A stretch of 64,000 bases of DNA from Rhizobium tumorigenes (GCF_003240565.2 NZ_CP117255.1:3144501-3208500), one strand, 5' to 3'. Positions 9,039 to 19,125 are shown, counted from the stretch's first letter. Notes: generated by a model not told the origin, from the letters alone. Numbers and translations are program-made.

Positions 9039-9737
9039 TCAGTACTGGTCTTCGTCCTCGTCCTTCGGGGCACGAAGGGATTTGAGCTTGGCGAAGACGG
9101 CATCGGCGTCGATTGCCTTTTCCTTTTCTTCACGCTCGTAGGAGAATGGCAGCTTTTCGGTTTCCTGCGACGGCTGCAGGGTTGCGCCGAGTTCGGCAGC
9201 GGTCGGCAACGGACGGCCCTTGGCGGCCTTCTCGACTTCCATATCGAGGTCGATCTGGCTGCAGAGACCGAGCGTCACCGGATCCATCGGCGCAAGGTTG
9301 GTCGAATTCCAGTGGGTGCGGTCGCGGATCTGCTCGATCGTCGACTTGGTGGTGCCGACCAGGCGCGAGATCTGCGCGTCCTTCAGTTCCGGATGATTGC
9401 GCACCAGCCAGAGGATCGCATTGGGGCGGTCCTGGCGCTTCGATACCGGCGTATAACGCGGGCCGCGGCGCTTGGATTCCGGAACGCGCACTTTCGGTTC
9501 GGAAAGCTTCAACTTGTAGTCCGGCTTGCCTTCGGCGCGGGCGATTTCCTCGCGCGACAGCTGCCCGGTGGAAATCGGGTCGAGGCCCTTGATGCCCTGC
9601 GACGCTTCGCCATCGGCAATGGCTTTGACTTCCAGCGGGTGAAGCTTGCAAAACTGCGCGATCTGTTCGAACGACAAGGCGGTGTTGTCGACAAGCCAGA
9701 TGGCCGTAGCTTTCGGCATAAGCAGTTGTTGAGCCAT
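9039..9737 (-). CDS. trcR: Cell-cycle transcriptional regulator TrcR (DUF1013 family)
   Basis: The 232-residue protein has two related helical DNA-binding-like segments: residues ~10-60 (TAIWLVDNTALSFEQIAQFC) and ~105-150 (NAILWLVRNHPELKDAQISR, then GTTKSTIEQIRDRTHW), followed by an acidic C-terminal tail. This is the alphaproteobacterial DUF1013 family, named TrcR for a cell-cycle-regulated transcription factor in Caulobacter. It is a single-gene unit, diverging from acs and converging on rppH, with a strong hairpin downstream. Function in this organism is inferred from family only. Confidence 0.85.
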   Translation of the reverse strand: MAQQLLMPKATAIWLVDNTALSFEQIAQFCKLHPLEVKAIADGEASQGIKGLDPISTGQLSREEIARAEGKPDYKLKLSEPKVRVPESKRRGPRYTPVSKRQDRPNAILWLVRNHPELKDAQISRLVGTTKSTIEQIRDRTHWNSTNLAPMDPVTLGLCSQIDLDMEVEKAAKGRPLPTAAELGATLQPSQETEKLPFSYEREEKEKAIDADAVFAKLKSLRAPKDEDEDQY

Positions 9738-9969
9738 GGGTATAGTCCTTCTGTCCGTCCGCGCCGGGGTCGCGGTCCGTGGGTGTTTTCACCACTGATG
9801 TCCGGGAAATGATGCCCTGTATATCCCCAGTGCCGCATAATTGCAATTCTTTGCGGATGAAATGCTCTTTGTCCAATGGACGCCGTATCTTAAGGTGCTA
9901 TCTGTGAGGACAAAGACCGCCGTTTTTGTCGAAAAACGCGGGCCTTGCCGGACATTTCGAGGAGGAATC

Positions 9970-11922
<1,953 letters not shown>

Positions 11923-11963
11923 CCCGACGAGAATGGTCTCACTCCTTGCTTCCCGATGCTAGC

Positions 11964-11988
11964 GGAACCAATTCGGTGCAGCTTCGTT
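11964..11988 (+). promoter_or_regulatory. EcfG (RpoE2)-type general stress promoter of csbD
   Basis: GGAAC at 11964-11968 and CGTT at 11985-11988 are separated by exactly 16 bases, matching the alphaproteobacterial sigma-EcfG consensus (GGAAC-N16/17-CGTT). It lies 30 bases before the csbD start, a natural distance for a transcription start near 11995. CsbD-like proteins are general-stress proteins, so motif and target agree. Confidence 0.8.
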
Positions 11989-12018
11989 AATTGGATGGAA
12001 ATTCAAAGGAGAAGTCAC

Positions 12019-12234
12019 ATGGGTAGCACATCAGACAAAGCCTCGGGTCTCGCCAATGAAGCCGTCGGCAACGTGAAGCAAGGCGTCGGCAAGCTTGTTG
12101 GCAATGAAAAGCTCCAGGCTGAAGGCAAGTTGCAGGAAATCAAGGGCGAAGGCCAGCAGGCACTTGGCAACGCCAAGGATACCGTCAAGGACGGTGCTGC
12201 AGCAGCCTCGGATTACGCTAACAAGAAGCTCTGA
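12019..12234 (+). CDS. CsbD family stress protein
   Basis: This is a 71-residue hydrophilic, Lys/Gly/Ala-rich protein built of short repeats ([20 protein letters not shown], then [14 protein letters not shown]), the CsbD pattern. CsbD of Bacillus is part of the sigma-B regulon and homologues in rhizobia belong to the general stress response; the biochemical role is unknown. The ATG at 12019 is preceded by AAGGAGAAG. An EcfG promoter lies just upstream and an intrinsic terminator just downstream, so it is a monocistronic stress gene. Confidence 0.9.
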   Translation: MGSTSDKASGLANEAVGNVKQGVGKLVGNEKLQAEGKLQEIKGEGQQALGNAKDTVKDGAAAASDYANKKL

Positions 12235-12264
12235 TCTTTCCCAGAGATATGGCATTTGAAAAAA

Positions 12265-12292
12265 GGGCGGGGATTTAATCTCCGTCCTTTTT
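12265..12292 (+). terminator. Intrinsic terminator of csbD
   Basis: GGGCGGGGAT (12265-12274) pairs over a 3-base loop with ATCTCCGTCC (12278-12287), ten pairs with two G-U wobbles, followed by TTTTT at 12288-12292. It is a textbook Rho-independent terminator 30 bases after the csbD stop. Confidence 0.9.
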
Positions 12293-12432
12293 GCATTCCG
12301 GGCAAAAGTGTCGTGACTGAATGTGTACGGTCGAAGCGGGCTGCTTCTATAGATCGCAAGATATGTCAACCTACCCATGAAACCTTTTCTGGATTGGAGC
12401 ATTGTATAAGCAGGAAAACAAGGAAGATCACA

Positions 12433-12543
12433 ATGACCGATTATGATGTAAACCAGCTCAAGTCCTCTTGCTTCACAGCCGTCGTATTCATGAGCGTTGC
12501 CGCTGTCGCTCTCGGCCTGATGTTCCACCTCGTCAACGGCTGA
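12433..12543 (+). CDS. Small single-span membrane protein (36 aa), hypothetical
   Basis: From an ATG at 12433, with AAGGAAGA at 12420-12427 as a plausible ribosome-binding site, the frame encodes 36 residues. Residues ~12-33 are hydrophobic (FTAVVFMSVAAVALGLMFHL), giving one membrane helix with a short acidic N-terminal head (MTDYDVNQ). The frame is open back to 12256, but that upstream part overlaps the csbD terminator and does not look coding. I do not recognise a family. Small membrane proteins of this size are common in rhizobia; it could also be a chance ORF. Confidence 0.5.
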   Translation: MTDYDVNQLKSSCFTAVVFMSVAAVALGLMFHLVNG

Positions 12544-12834
12544 TTACCTCAGCAGCTATACTTCCCGGTAACAGTATTACGTCCCGACAAATACCGGTGA
12601 ACCGGCATTCCATAAGTCCACGAGGCTTACCACCGCGATTTGCGGGAAAGAATGCCACGACATTTATCATTAAATAACCTATGCTCCGGTCCACGCAGCT
12701 GCCGTGGTAGCAACAATGCGACACGACGGGGACGTTTCGCCGGTCGAGGTAGCGTCGCGTCCTTCCTCCGGGGCCGACTCTTGACTCTTTCGCAAAACAT
12801 TTTATTACCTGCGATGGAATAGGAAAAACGGTCC
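12544..12834. other. Non-coding interval upstream of the asd leader
   Basis: About 290 bases without a convincing gene. The left part is featureless. Near the right end TTGACT (12781-12786) and TATTAC (12803-12808), 16 bases apart, form a plausible sigma-70-type promoter reading into the 38-codon ORF and asd. Confidence 0.5.
12781..12808 (+). promoter_or_regulatory. Candidate promoter of the asd leader/asd unit
   Basis: TTGACT (five of six bases of TTGACA) and TATTAC (four of six of TATAAT) are separated by 16 bases. Transcription would start near 12815, just before AGGAAAA at 12821-12827 and the ATG at 12835. The -10 match is only moderate. Confidence 0.45.
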
Positions 12835-12951
12835 ATGGTTCGTCTCGAACAGATCCGCGACTGCGACCGCCTGGCAGCCCTTGTCGGGTCGCATAGCCGT
12901 TTTCCGCTATATTCCAACACCAAGGCCAAAACCACGACGAAAACCGTCTGA
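12835..12951 (+). CDS. 38-codon ORF upstream of asd, putative leader peptide
   Basis: The ATG at 12835 follows AGGAAAA with 7-base spacing and the frame ends with TGA at 12949-12951. The peptide begins MVRLEQIRDCDRLAALVG and ends NTKAKTTTKTV: five Thr and three Lys in its last eleven residues. Two hairpins (12975-12991 and 12995-13017) follow before asd at 13057. Asd supplies the common precursor of Lys, Thr, Met and diaminopimelate, so a Thr/Lys-rich peptide in this place resembles an attenuation leader. No U run follows the second hairpin, so the classical mechanism is not proven. It may instead be a small protein of unknown role. Confidence 0.45.
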   Translation: MVRLEQIRDCDRLAALVGSHSRFPLYSNTKAKTTTKTV

Positions 12952-12974
12952 CGTTTCCTGGCCTGCCGCTCTCT

Positions 12975-13017
12975 CCCCGGCTCGGCTGGGGACAGGGAAC
13001 CGCTGATCGCGGATCCC
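12975..13017 (+). promoter_or_regulatory. Tandem hairpins in the asd leader
   Basis: Hairpin 1 is CCCCGGC (12975-12981), loop TCG, GCTGGGG (12985-12991). Hairpin 2 is GGGA-A-CCGC (12995-13003), loop TGATC, GCGG-A-TCCC (13009-13017) with one A-A mismatch. They lie between the stop of the 38-codon ORF and the asd start. They could be part of an attenuator or simply a processed leader. Confidence 0.45.
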
Positions 13018-13056
13018 CCTCACCGGATAGCGGAGAGATGAGAAAGAGAGCATAAA

Positions 13057-14091
13057 ATGGGTTTCAAAGTCGCAATCGCAGGCGCTACCGGCAATGTCGG
13101 TCGTGAAATGCTCAATATCCTCTCGGAGCGCGGTTTTCCAGCCGACGAAGTCGTCGCGCTGGCCTCGGCGCGCAGCCAGGGAACGGAAGTGTCGTTCGGC
13201 GACCGGACGCTGAAGGTCCAGAACCTCGAAAACTACAATTTCGCCGATACCGATATCTGCCTGATGTCGGCCGGCGGTGAAATCTCCAAGAAGTGGTCGC
13301 CGAAGATCGGTGCGCAGGGCTGCGTCGTCATCGACAACTCCTCGGCCTGGCGCTACGACCAGGATGTCCCGCTGATCGTGCCGGAAGTGAATGCCGACGC
13401 TATCGACATGTTCACCCGCCGCAACATCATTGCCAATCCGAATTGCTCAACGGCACAGCTGGTCGTCGCCCTGAAGCCGCTGCATGATTTTGCCAAGATC
13501 AAGCGCATCGTCGTATCGACCTACCAGTCGGTGTCGGGCGCCGGCAAGGATGGCATGGACGAGCTGTTCAACCAGACCCGCGCAGTCTTCGTTGCCGATC
13601 CGATGGCCAACAAGAAGTTTCCGAAGCGCATCGCCTTCAACGTCATCCCGCACATCGATGTGTTCATGGAAGACGGCTACACGAAGGAAGAGTGGAAGGT
13701 GCTGGCCGAAACCAAGAAGATCCTCGATCCGAAGATCAGGGTGACCTGCACGGCCGTGCGCGTTCCGGTCTTCATCGGCCACTCGGAATCGGTCAATATC
13801 GAGTTCGAGAACGAGATCAGCGCCGACCAGGCGCGCGACATCCTGCGCGAAGCGCCCGGATGCATCGTCATCGACAAGCACGAGGACGGCGGCTACATGA
13901 CGCCATACGAATCGGCCGGCGAAGATGCGACCTATATTTCGCGCATCCGCGAGGATGCGACAGTCGAGAATGGCCTCAACATCTGGGTCGTCTCCGACAA
14001 CCTTCGCAAGGGTGCTGCGCTGAATGCCATCCAGATTGCCGAGCTGTTGATCAATCGCGGGCTCATCAAGCCACGCAAGCAGGCCGCCTGA
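13057..14091 (+). CDS. asd: Aspartate-semialdehyde dehydrogenase
   Basis: This 344-residue enzyme reduces aspartyl phosphate to aspartate semialdehyde with NADPH, the branch point to lysine/diaminopimelate, threonine, methionine and isoleucine. The Rossmann motif GATGNVG is at residues 9-15 and the catalytic cysteine is C130 in NPNCSTAQ; TYQSVSGAGKDGMDEL follows. Length is normal for the bacterial enzyme. The ATG follows a purine-rich AGAAAGAGAGC. It is flanked by an unusual leader (see the 38-codon ORF and hairpins) and a strong terminator, so it appears to be expressed alone or with the leader ORF. Confidence 0.97.
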   Translation: MGFKVAIAGATGNVGREMLNILSERGFPADEVVALASARSQGTEVSFGDRTLKVQNLENYNFADTDICLMSAGGEISKKWSPKIGAQGCVVIDNSSAWRYDQDVPLIVPEVNADAIDMFTRRNIIANPNCSTAQLVVALKPLHDFAKIKRIVVSTYQSVSGAGKDGMDELFNQTRAVFVADPMANKKFPKRIAFNVIPHIDVFMEDGYTKEEWKVLAETKKILDPKIRVTCTAVRVPVFIGHSESVNIEFENEISADQARDILREAPGCIVIDKHEDGGYMTPYESAGEDATYISRIREDATVENGLNIWVVSDNLRKGAALNAIQIAELLINRGLIKPRKQAA

Positions 14092-14124
14092 GAGGACTAC
14101 TTTTTATAAAGGTCTTGACTATAT

Positions 14125-14159
14125 AACCCTGCGGTTCGCTTGCGAACGGCGGGGTTTTT
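14125..14159 (+). terminator. Intrinsic terminator of asd
   Basis: AACCCTGCGGTTCGC (14125-14139) pairs across a TT loop with GCGAACGGCGGGGTT, with one G-G mismatch and one G-U, running into TTTTT ending at 14159. It lies 33 bases after the asd stop. Confidence 0.9.
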
Positions 14160-14281
14160 CACAGATACCGGAGGTCGGGCGGCAGCGTCCACGCCCGAGG
14201 GATGGTTTTTGACGGATCAAAAGGACATCGGACGCAGGCGGGGCCGGCGCGGATGTCGAAACACAGGGACGAGGAATGCGC

Positions 14282-15094
14282 ATGAAGAAGTCTGGTTGGG
14301 CGGCGCTCGCAGCCGTGCTCATGATAACGGCGCCGGTGGCAGCCGAGGCTGCGCAGTGCGGCAACACAGCAGCCGGATTTCCGGCCTGGGTCGGTGAGTT
14401 CAAGCAGGAAGCGGCAGCCAAGGGCATCAGCCCACAGGTTCTCGACCGCGCCTTTGCCGATGTGCACTACAACCAGCCGACGATCCGCGCGGACCGCGGC
14501 CAGAAGAGCTTCAAGCTGTCGTTCGAAGAGTTCATGAAGAAGCGCGGCGGCCAGACGGTTATCAACCGTGGCCGCGGCATGAAGCAGGCGAACGCGGCGC
14601 TGTTTGCGAGCATCGAGCGCAAATACGGCGTGCCGGCTGGCCCCCTGATCGCGATCTGGGGCATGGAAACAGGCTTCGGCAGCTATATGGGCAACGAGCA
14701 CACGATGTCAGCCGTCTCGACCCTGTCCTATGATTGCCGCCGCAGCGACTATTTCACCGATCAGCTCTATGCAGCGCTGAAACTGGTCGGCGAAGGCTAT
14801 CTCAGCCCGTCTGCACGCGGCGCTGCCCATGGCGAAATCGGCCAGACGCAGTTCCTGCCACGCAATGTCGTCAATTTCGGCGTCGACGGCGACGGCAACG
14901 GCCGGATCGACATGGTCGGCTCGAAGGCCGATGCTCTCGCATCGACTGCCAACTTCCTGCGCGGCCACGGCTGGCGTCCAGGTGAAGGCTATCAGCCCGG
15001 CGAGCCGAATTTCAACGCCATCGCCGGCTGGAATGCCGCAGTCGTCTATCAGCAGTCGATCGCCTATATCGGCAAGCAGATCGACGGAAAGTAA
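14282..15094 (+). CDS. Lytic murein transglycosylase (MltB-like, GH103)
   Basis: The 270-residue protein has a signal peptide (MKKSGWAALAAVLM..., cleavage near AAEAAQ) and an MltB-like catalytic domain. The likely catalytic glutamate is E129 in IWGMETGFGSYMG; GEIGQTQFLPRNV and the DGDGNGRID loop are also family features. It cleaves the MurNAc-GlcNAc bond of peptidoglycan with formation of 1,6-anhydroMurNAc in the periplasm. An ATG six bases earlier (14276) is possible, but GAGGA at 14271-14275 is better spaced for 14282. It is flanked by terminators on both sides, so it is monocistronic. Confidence 0.92.
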   Translation: MKKSGWAALAAVLMITAPVAAEAAQCGNTAAGFPAWVGEFKQEAAAKGISPQVLDRAFADVHYNQPTIRADRGQKSFKLSFEEFMKKRGGQTVINRGRGMKQANAALFASIERKYGVPAGPLIAIWGMETGFGSYMGNEHTMSAVSTLSYDCRRSDYFTDQLYAALKLVGEGYLSPSARGAAHGEIGQTQFLPRNVVNFGVDGDGNGRIDMVGSKADALASTANFLRGHGWRPGEGYQPGEPNFNAIAGWNAAVVYQQSIAYIGKQIDGK

Positions 15095-15118
15095 TTTTCA
15101 CACCCGGTGTGAATGGCG

Positions 15119-15144
15119 GGGCTCCGGGAAACCGGGGCCCTTTT
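15119..15144 (+). terminator. Intrinsic terminator after the lytic transglycosylase
   Basis: GGGCTCCGG (15119-15127), GAAA loop, CCGGGGCCC (15132-15140), then TTTT. A second small hairpin (TTCACACC/GGTGTGAA) lies just upstream. Confidence 0.85.
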
Positions 15145-15224
15145 CGTTTTGCATTTCACAGAAACGCAGGGTGTTCTGTAGCTTTCATGCCGTTCGCGAA
15201 GTCGCACGCATTTGCGCAACAGCT

Positions 15225-16805
15225 TCAAGCCGGATTGCTGCGGCGTCTTTCGACGATACCTGAGGTGGCGACGTAGTTCCGGCCGCTGGCCTTGGCTGCA
15301 TAAAGCGCCATGTCGGCTTTCTTGATCAGGTCTTCGAAATGATCGCCGTGCGCCGAATAGGTCCGAGCGGCGCAGCCAAAGCTGGCGGTGATATCGACGA
15401 CGCCGCCGTCGGGCAGCGGGATGCGGGCGTCCTGCACCGCGCGCCGCACCCGCTCGGCAACCGATGCTGCTTCATCCTTGCTGGCATCGGGAAGCAGGGC
15501 CAGGAACTCTTCGCCGCCGTGGCGGACCAGCAGGTCGACGCCGCGAAAATTGCGCTTGGCGATGTCGGCCACCTGCCGCAGCACATCGTCTCCGACATCG
15601 TGGCCATGCTGGTCGTTGATCTTCTTGAAATGATCGAGATCGAAAAGGACGACAGCGACTGGTCGGGCGCGATCCTTGCCAAGCAGCGCCTCTGCCGCAG
15701 CCTCGAAACCTCGGCGATTGTAGAGACCTGTCAGCAGGTCGGTCTGCGAGGCGCTGCGCAGCTCGGTCACCAATTCCTCGCGCTCGCGGGTCAGCCGGTC
15801 GAGCAGGCGCATCCCCTTGACCGCCAGGCCGCCGACGATGGCCGCTAATAACGCCAGGATAAGCGCGAGGCCAACCACTGCCAGCAAATGATAGTGCGCA
15901 CGCCGCGATAGTTCGTCGCCGGTGTCACGGAGATCTTGCGTCACGGTAAGGATGTTCTGCCGCAGGAACGCCAGCCGTCCCTCCTCCGCCACCGTCCAGA
16001 GGTCGCGCAGCTCAGGCGTCGGCCGCAGGACCCCGGAGAGGATCGCCTGCGAATAGACATCGGCGCGTTTTTCGCCCGGCTGGTTGAGGAAGTCGATGAT
16101 GCCGCGAATGACCGGCGAAGAGGTGTGAAAGCGCAACCGGTCCGTACCCAGCCGCCGTGTCACGTCGCCCTGCAGCAGCTGCTCGCGCGACATGGCGGAA
16201 AAACCGATCTGCTCGAGGTAATGGCTGCCGATATTGTTGACCACGAGTTCGCCGTGATAGGTCAGGAGGATGCTCATCAGCTCGTTCGACTTGCGCAGCA
16301 GCAACGGATCGTGGATCAGCGCCGAGAGGCTGTCGCCAAGGCCCAGCTGGCGCAGTGCTGCCTGCCGGTAGATATAGCCGACATTGACCTGGCGGCCGTA
16401 GCGCCCGTCGTCGATGGCCGACCTGAGGCCGACGATCCGGCTGTAGCCGGACCGCAGCCGTGACAACTGGCCGTTGATGCCGCCGGAAAATTTGTCCGCT
16501 GACGGCAGCCGCGCAAAGAAGCGCTTGCGCGCGTTGTCGACGGCATCCCTGGTACTGCGCATTGCTGTGGTCGTATCGGGGCTGCGATCGAGTAGAAATG
16601 CCTGGGTCGCCACCATTTCGGCAGGGATTTCCGTCGAGGCAATGGCGCCGCCGTCCGCCAGCATCTCGGCTACCAGCCGGTCCGCTTCCAGCGTCCGGTA
16701 CTGCTCGAAGGACGACGCGATGAGCAGAAGTCCGGCCGCCATCATGAACGCAAACGGCAGGAGGATCGCGGCAAGGACTGTTTTCTTGATAGTCTGGAAT
16801 TGCAT
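15225..16805 (-). CDS. Membrane-bound diguanylate cyclase (GGDEF domain)
   Basis: The 526-residue protein has a membrane helix near residues 9-32, a ~265-residue mostly helical extracytoplasmic region (it contains SILLTYHGELVVNNIGSHYL, somewhat like nitrate/nitrite-sensing helical domains), a second helix near 300-322 (LALILALLAAIVGGLAVKG), a short coiled linker and a C-terminal GGDEF domain. The active-site loop is GGEEF, an active variant, after VRHGG. It should make cyclic di-GMP from two GTP in response to an external signal. I saw no clear RxxD inhibitory site. The start at 16805 places MQFQTIKK before the first helix; an upstream start at 16850 adds 15 residues. Confidence 0.9.
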   Translation of the reverse strand: MQFQTIKKTVLAAILLPFAFMMAAGLLLIASSFEQYRTLEADRLVAEMLADGGAIASTEIPAEMVATQAFLLDRSPDTTTAMRSTRDAVDNARKRFFARLPSADKFSGGINGQLSRLRSGYSRIVGLRSAIDDGRYGRQVNVGYIYRQAALRQLGLGDSLSALIHDPLLLRKSNELMSILLTYHGELVVNNIGSHYLEQIGFSAMSREQLLQGDVTRRLGTDRLRFHTSSPVIRGIIDFLNQPGEKRADVYSQAILSGVLRPTPELRDLWTVAEEGRLAFLRQNILTVTQDLRDTGDELSRRAHYHLLAVVGLALILALLAAIVGGLAVKGMRLLDRLTREREELVTELRSASQTDLLTGLYNRRGFEAAAEALLGKDRARPVAVVLFDLDHFKKINDQHGHDVGDDVLRQVADIAKRNFRGVDLLVRHGGEEFLALLPDASKDEAASVAERVRRAVQDARIPLPDGGVVDITASFGCAARTYSAHGDHFEDLIKKADMALYAAKASGRNYVATSGIVERRRSNPA

Positions 16806-16905
16806 GGATGCGCCTTTGCGGGTCCATCCATTTCCTGCCAGCGGATGCACTCATAGCGAGATTAGCAGATATCGCCCGAGAAGTGACCACGTAAATTAGG
16901 GGTTA

Positions 16906-17547
16906 TCAAGCGCCGGGTCGGATGAAGTCGCCGGTTTCGCCGTCCATGACCCACAATTCGCCGGTCGAGATGTCGAACCATGCGCCGTGAAGCTGTAACT
17001 GGCCCTCTTTTTCCAGTTCGCGGATATCCGGGAAGCTGCGTAGATTGGCGATCGAATTGCGGATGGAAACGCGCTCGAGTGCCGTCTGGCGCTCGCCCTG
17101 GGTCATCATGTCGTTGTTCTGGATCTGCTCGGCAGCAGAGGAAACCAGCGACATCCAGCGACCAATGAAGTCGCCGGGAGACAGTGGCTCGGAGCTCGGA
17201 TCGAGGGCAGCGCGGATACCGCCGCAGCGACCGTGGCCCATGACGACGATGTTCTTGATCTTCAACGCCTGCACGGCAAACTCTAGCGCTGCCGATGTCG
17301 CATGGAAATTGCCGTCCGGCTCATAGGGCGGCACGATGTTGGCGACGTTGCGAATGACGAACATCTCGCCGGGACCGGCATCGAAGACTGTTTCCGGCGC
17401 TGCCCGTGAATCAGAACAGGCAATCACCATTGTCGAGGGGCTTTGGCCCTGCTCAGCAAGGCTGCGATAGCGCTCGCGCTCGTCAACGTAGCGCCCGCCC
17501 ATGAAGCTGTTGTAGCCGTCGATCAGGAAAGAAGGAAAAGTATGCAT
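16906..17547 (-). CDS. Beta-class carbonic anhydrase
   Basis: This 213-residue enzyme interconverts CO2 and bicarbonate. The zinc ligands and catalytic dyad of the beta class are all present: C44 and D46-R48 in ACSDSRAAP, H105 and C108 in GHGRCGG. Length is normal and there is no signal peptide, so it is cytoplasmic. It lies about 100 bases from the diguanylate cyclase and 68 bases from the pdxY-like gene, all on the minus strand, but I see no functional link to either. Confidence 0.95.
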   Translation of the reverse strand: MHTFPSFLIDGYNSFMGGRYVDERERYRSLAEQGQSPSTMVIACSDSRAAPETVFDAGPGEMFVIRNVANIVPPYEPDGNFHATSAALEFAVQALKIKNIVVMGHGRCGGIRAALDPSSEPLSPGDFIGRWMSLVSSAAEQIQNNDMMTQGERQTALERVSIRNSIANLRSFPDIRELEKEGQLQLHGAWFDISTGELWVMDGETGDFIRPGA

Positions 17548-17615
17548 GCTTCCCGATTAGCGCGGGGAGACGCCGAGATCAACAGTCGAGATGTTAAAAA
17601 TTTGTGTCGCCGCCG

Positions 17616-18491
17616 CTAGCGCTTGCGGCGGTGGGCCGGATGCATGAGGTGGCGCATCTGGACCATGGCCATCGGTGTCGACAGGCTGGCAGCGTCGGCA
17701 GCCAGCGTCAACTCGTCACTGCCGCGCTTCACGGCACGGGCGAGCACCTCGTAGACGCTGGCTGTCGCCAGCTGCAGCGCACGCTCCTCCTCCATGCCGG
17801 ACATCAGCCGCGACAGGAACAGCGCCGCCAGCAGGTCGCCGAGCCCGTTTGGCGCATGATCGATCGCCCGGTGCTCGGCCAGCAGCGCGTTGCGGCCGCT
17901 GAGATAGAGATTGCCGGTGCCGCCGGCCATCATCGGCACCGCCGAAGTCACCAGCATGCGCGACGGACCGAGCGCCAGGGCTGCTTCCATCACGGCATTG
18001 TTGTCGTCGAGCGGCGCGCCGGAGAGCCAGGCAAGCTCGTAGCGGTTCGGCGTTGCCAGCGAAGCGAGGGGCAAGAGATGGTCGCGGATGGCTTCCGCCG
18101 TCGGCTGCGGAACGTAGAGCCCGCCGAGATCGCCGATGACGGGATCGCAGGCATAGAACAGGTCCGGCGTCTTTTCACGCATTGCGGTGATCAGCCGGGC
18201 GACCGAATGTGCCTGGGCGGCATTGGCGAAGTAGCCGGACAGCACGGCCTTGACCTCCGGAAGCCAGGGTGCCGCCAGGAGGTCGTCGATGGCAAGGTCG
18301 AAGTCGGCTTCCGGAAATGTCAGCCGCGTCGATCTTCCATGGCCGGGGTGCCAGGGCAAAACAATGGTCGGCAGCGCCCAGACGGGATGCCCCAGCGTCT
18401 CCAGCGCAAAGACGGCAGCGCGGTTACCCACCGAGCCCCGCACCACGTGGCTGGAAATGACAAGGACCGCGCCCTCTGCTGTGTCCGACAT
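17616..18491 (-). CDS. pdxY: Pyridoxal/pyridoxamine kinase family protein (PdxY-like)
   Basis: This 291-residue ribokinase-superfamily protein begins with VLVISSHVVRGSVGNRAAVF, the substrate-binding start of PdxK/PdxY kinases, and contains YACDPVIGDLGGLYVP, a hallmark of this subfamily. The ATP-site motif near residue 230 reads PNGLGDLLAALFLSRL, replacing the usual G-T-G-D with G-L-G-D; the catalytic Asp is retained. It would phosphorylate pyridoxal to PLP in the salvage pathway. The ATG at 18491 is chosen because homology starts there; the frame is open upstream. Specificity for pyridoxal is inferred. Confidence 0.88.
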   Translation of the reverse strand: MSDTAEGAVLVISSHVVRGSVGNRAAVFALETLGHPVWALPTIVLPWHPGHGRSTRLTFPEADFDLAIDDLLAAPWLPEVKAVLSGYFANAAQAHSVARLITAMREKTPDLFYACDPVIGDLGGLYVPQPTAEAIRDHLLPLASLATPNRYELAWLSGAPLDDNNAVMEAALALGPSRMLVTSAVPMMAGGTGNLYLSGRNALLAEHRAIDHAPNGLGDLLAALFLSRLMSGMEEERALQLATASVYEVLARAVKRGSDELTLAADAASLSTPMAMVQMRHLMHPAHRRKR

Positions 18492-18647
18492 GGTGATGAC
18501 TTTCGGTGATGGCTGGCCGTGTTTACGGAATGTTTGATGAGGCGTTCGCGGTTGCCTGTCAACGAAGATCGACGTTGCCCGGCAGACCGCGCCAAAATCA
18601 CGGTCACGCCGGCCACTCGGAGGTGCGAGCATACGCCGCCTAGAACG

Positions 18648-18968
18648 TTACAAGTAGCGCGGCACCCTGGCCTCCAAAAGTGCGATGAGCCTTTGGTCCA
18701 TGAAGGTGTAGTCGTCCGGAATGTCGAGGCAGATGATCCGCTTGCCCTTCAAAACCGATCGGTATCGGCGCTGTATCTTGGATCGATGGATTTTCTCCAC
18801 CGCAAAGATGATGTCTGCCCATTCGACCAACTCCGTCGACAGAGGATTTTCGGCATCGTTGTTTGTGCCAGCCGACATAACCTCAATGTCACGCCTGGCG
18901 GCAAACACCTGCTCGGCCGTCGGACTGCGAAGCTTGTTTTGACTGCAGACGAAGAGGATGTTTCGCAT
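18648..18968 (-). CDS. Low-molecular-weight protein tyrosine phosphatase-like protein
   Basis: The 106-residue protein opens with MRNILFVCSQNKLRSPTAEQ, which contains the CX5R phosphatase loop (C8 to R14). The acidic region LDIPDDY (residues ~81-87) may supply the general acid, although the canonical DPY arrangement is altered. Usual LMW-PTPs have about 150 residues, so this is a compact subfamily with its middle shortened. It may act on phosphotyrosine or on another phosphate ester. It stands alone, divergent from the glutamate dehydrogenase. Confidence 0.8.
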   Translation of the reverse strand: MRNILFVCSQNKLRSPTAEQVFAARRDIEVMSAGTNNDAENPLSTELVEWADIIFAVEKIHRSKIQRRYRSVLKGKRIICLDIPDDYTFMDQRLIALLEARVPRYL

Positions 18969-19125
18969 GTCGAGATCTCTGTGCCATTAAATCGAGCGCG
19001 GTGACCGTAGCGCCGGTGAAGCCAAAACGCGGTTGATCTTACCACCCCGTCATAATCTTTTGCGGTTGCATCTCTATCGCTTCTGAAGTCTGCTTGGGAG
19101 CAGGATGCGTCGGGAGAGTGCAATC

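Noticed and set aside
12256..12432. N-terminal extension of the 36-residue ORF back to 12256
   Set aside because: It would begin inside the csbD terminator and codes for a Cys/Arg-rich stretch with no ribosome-binding site.
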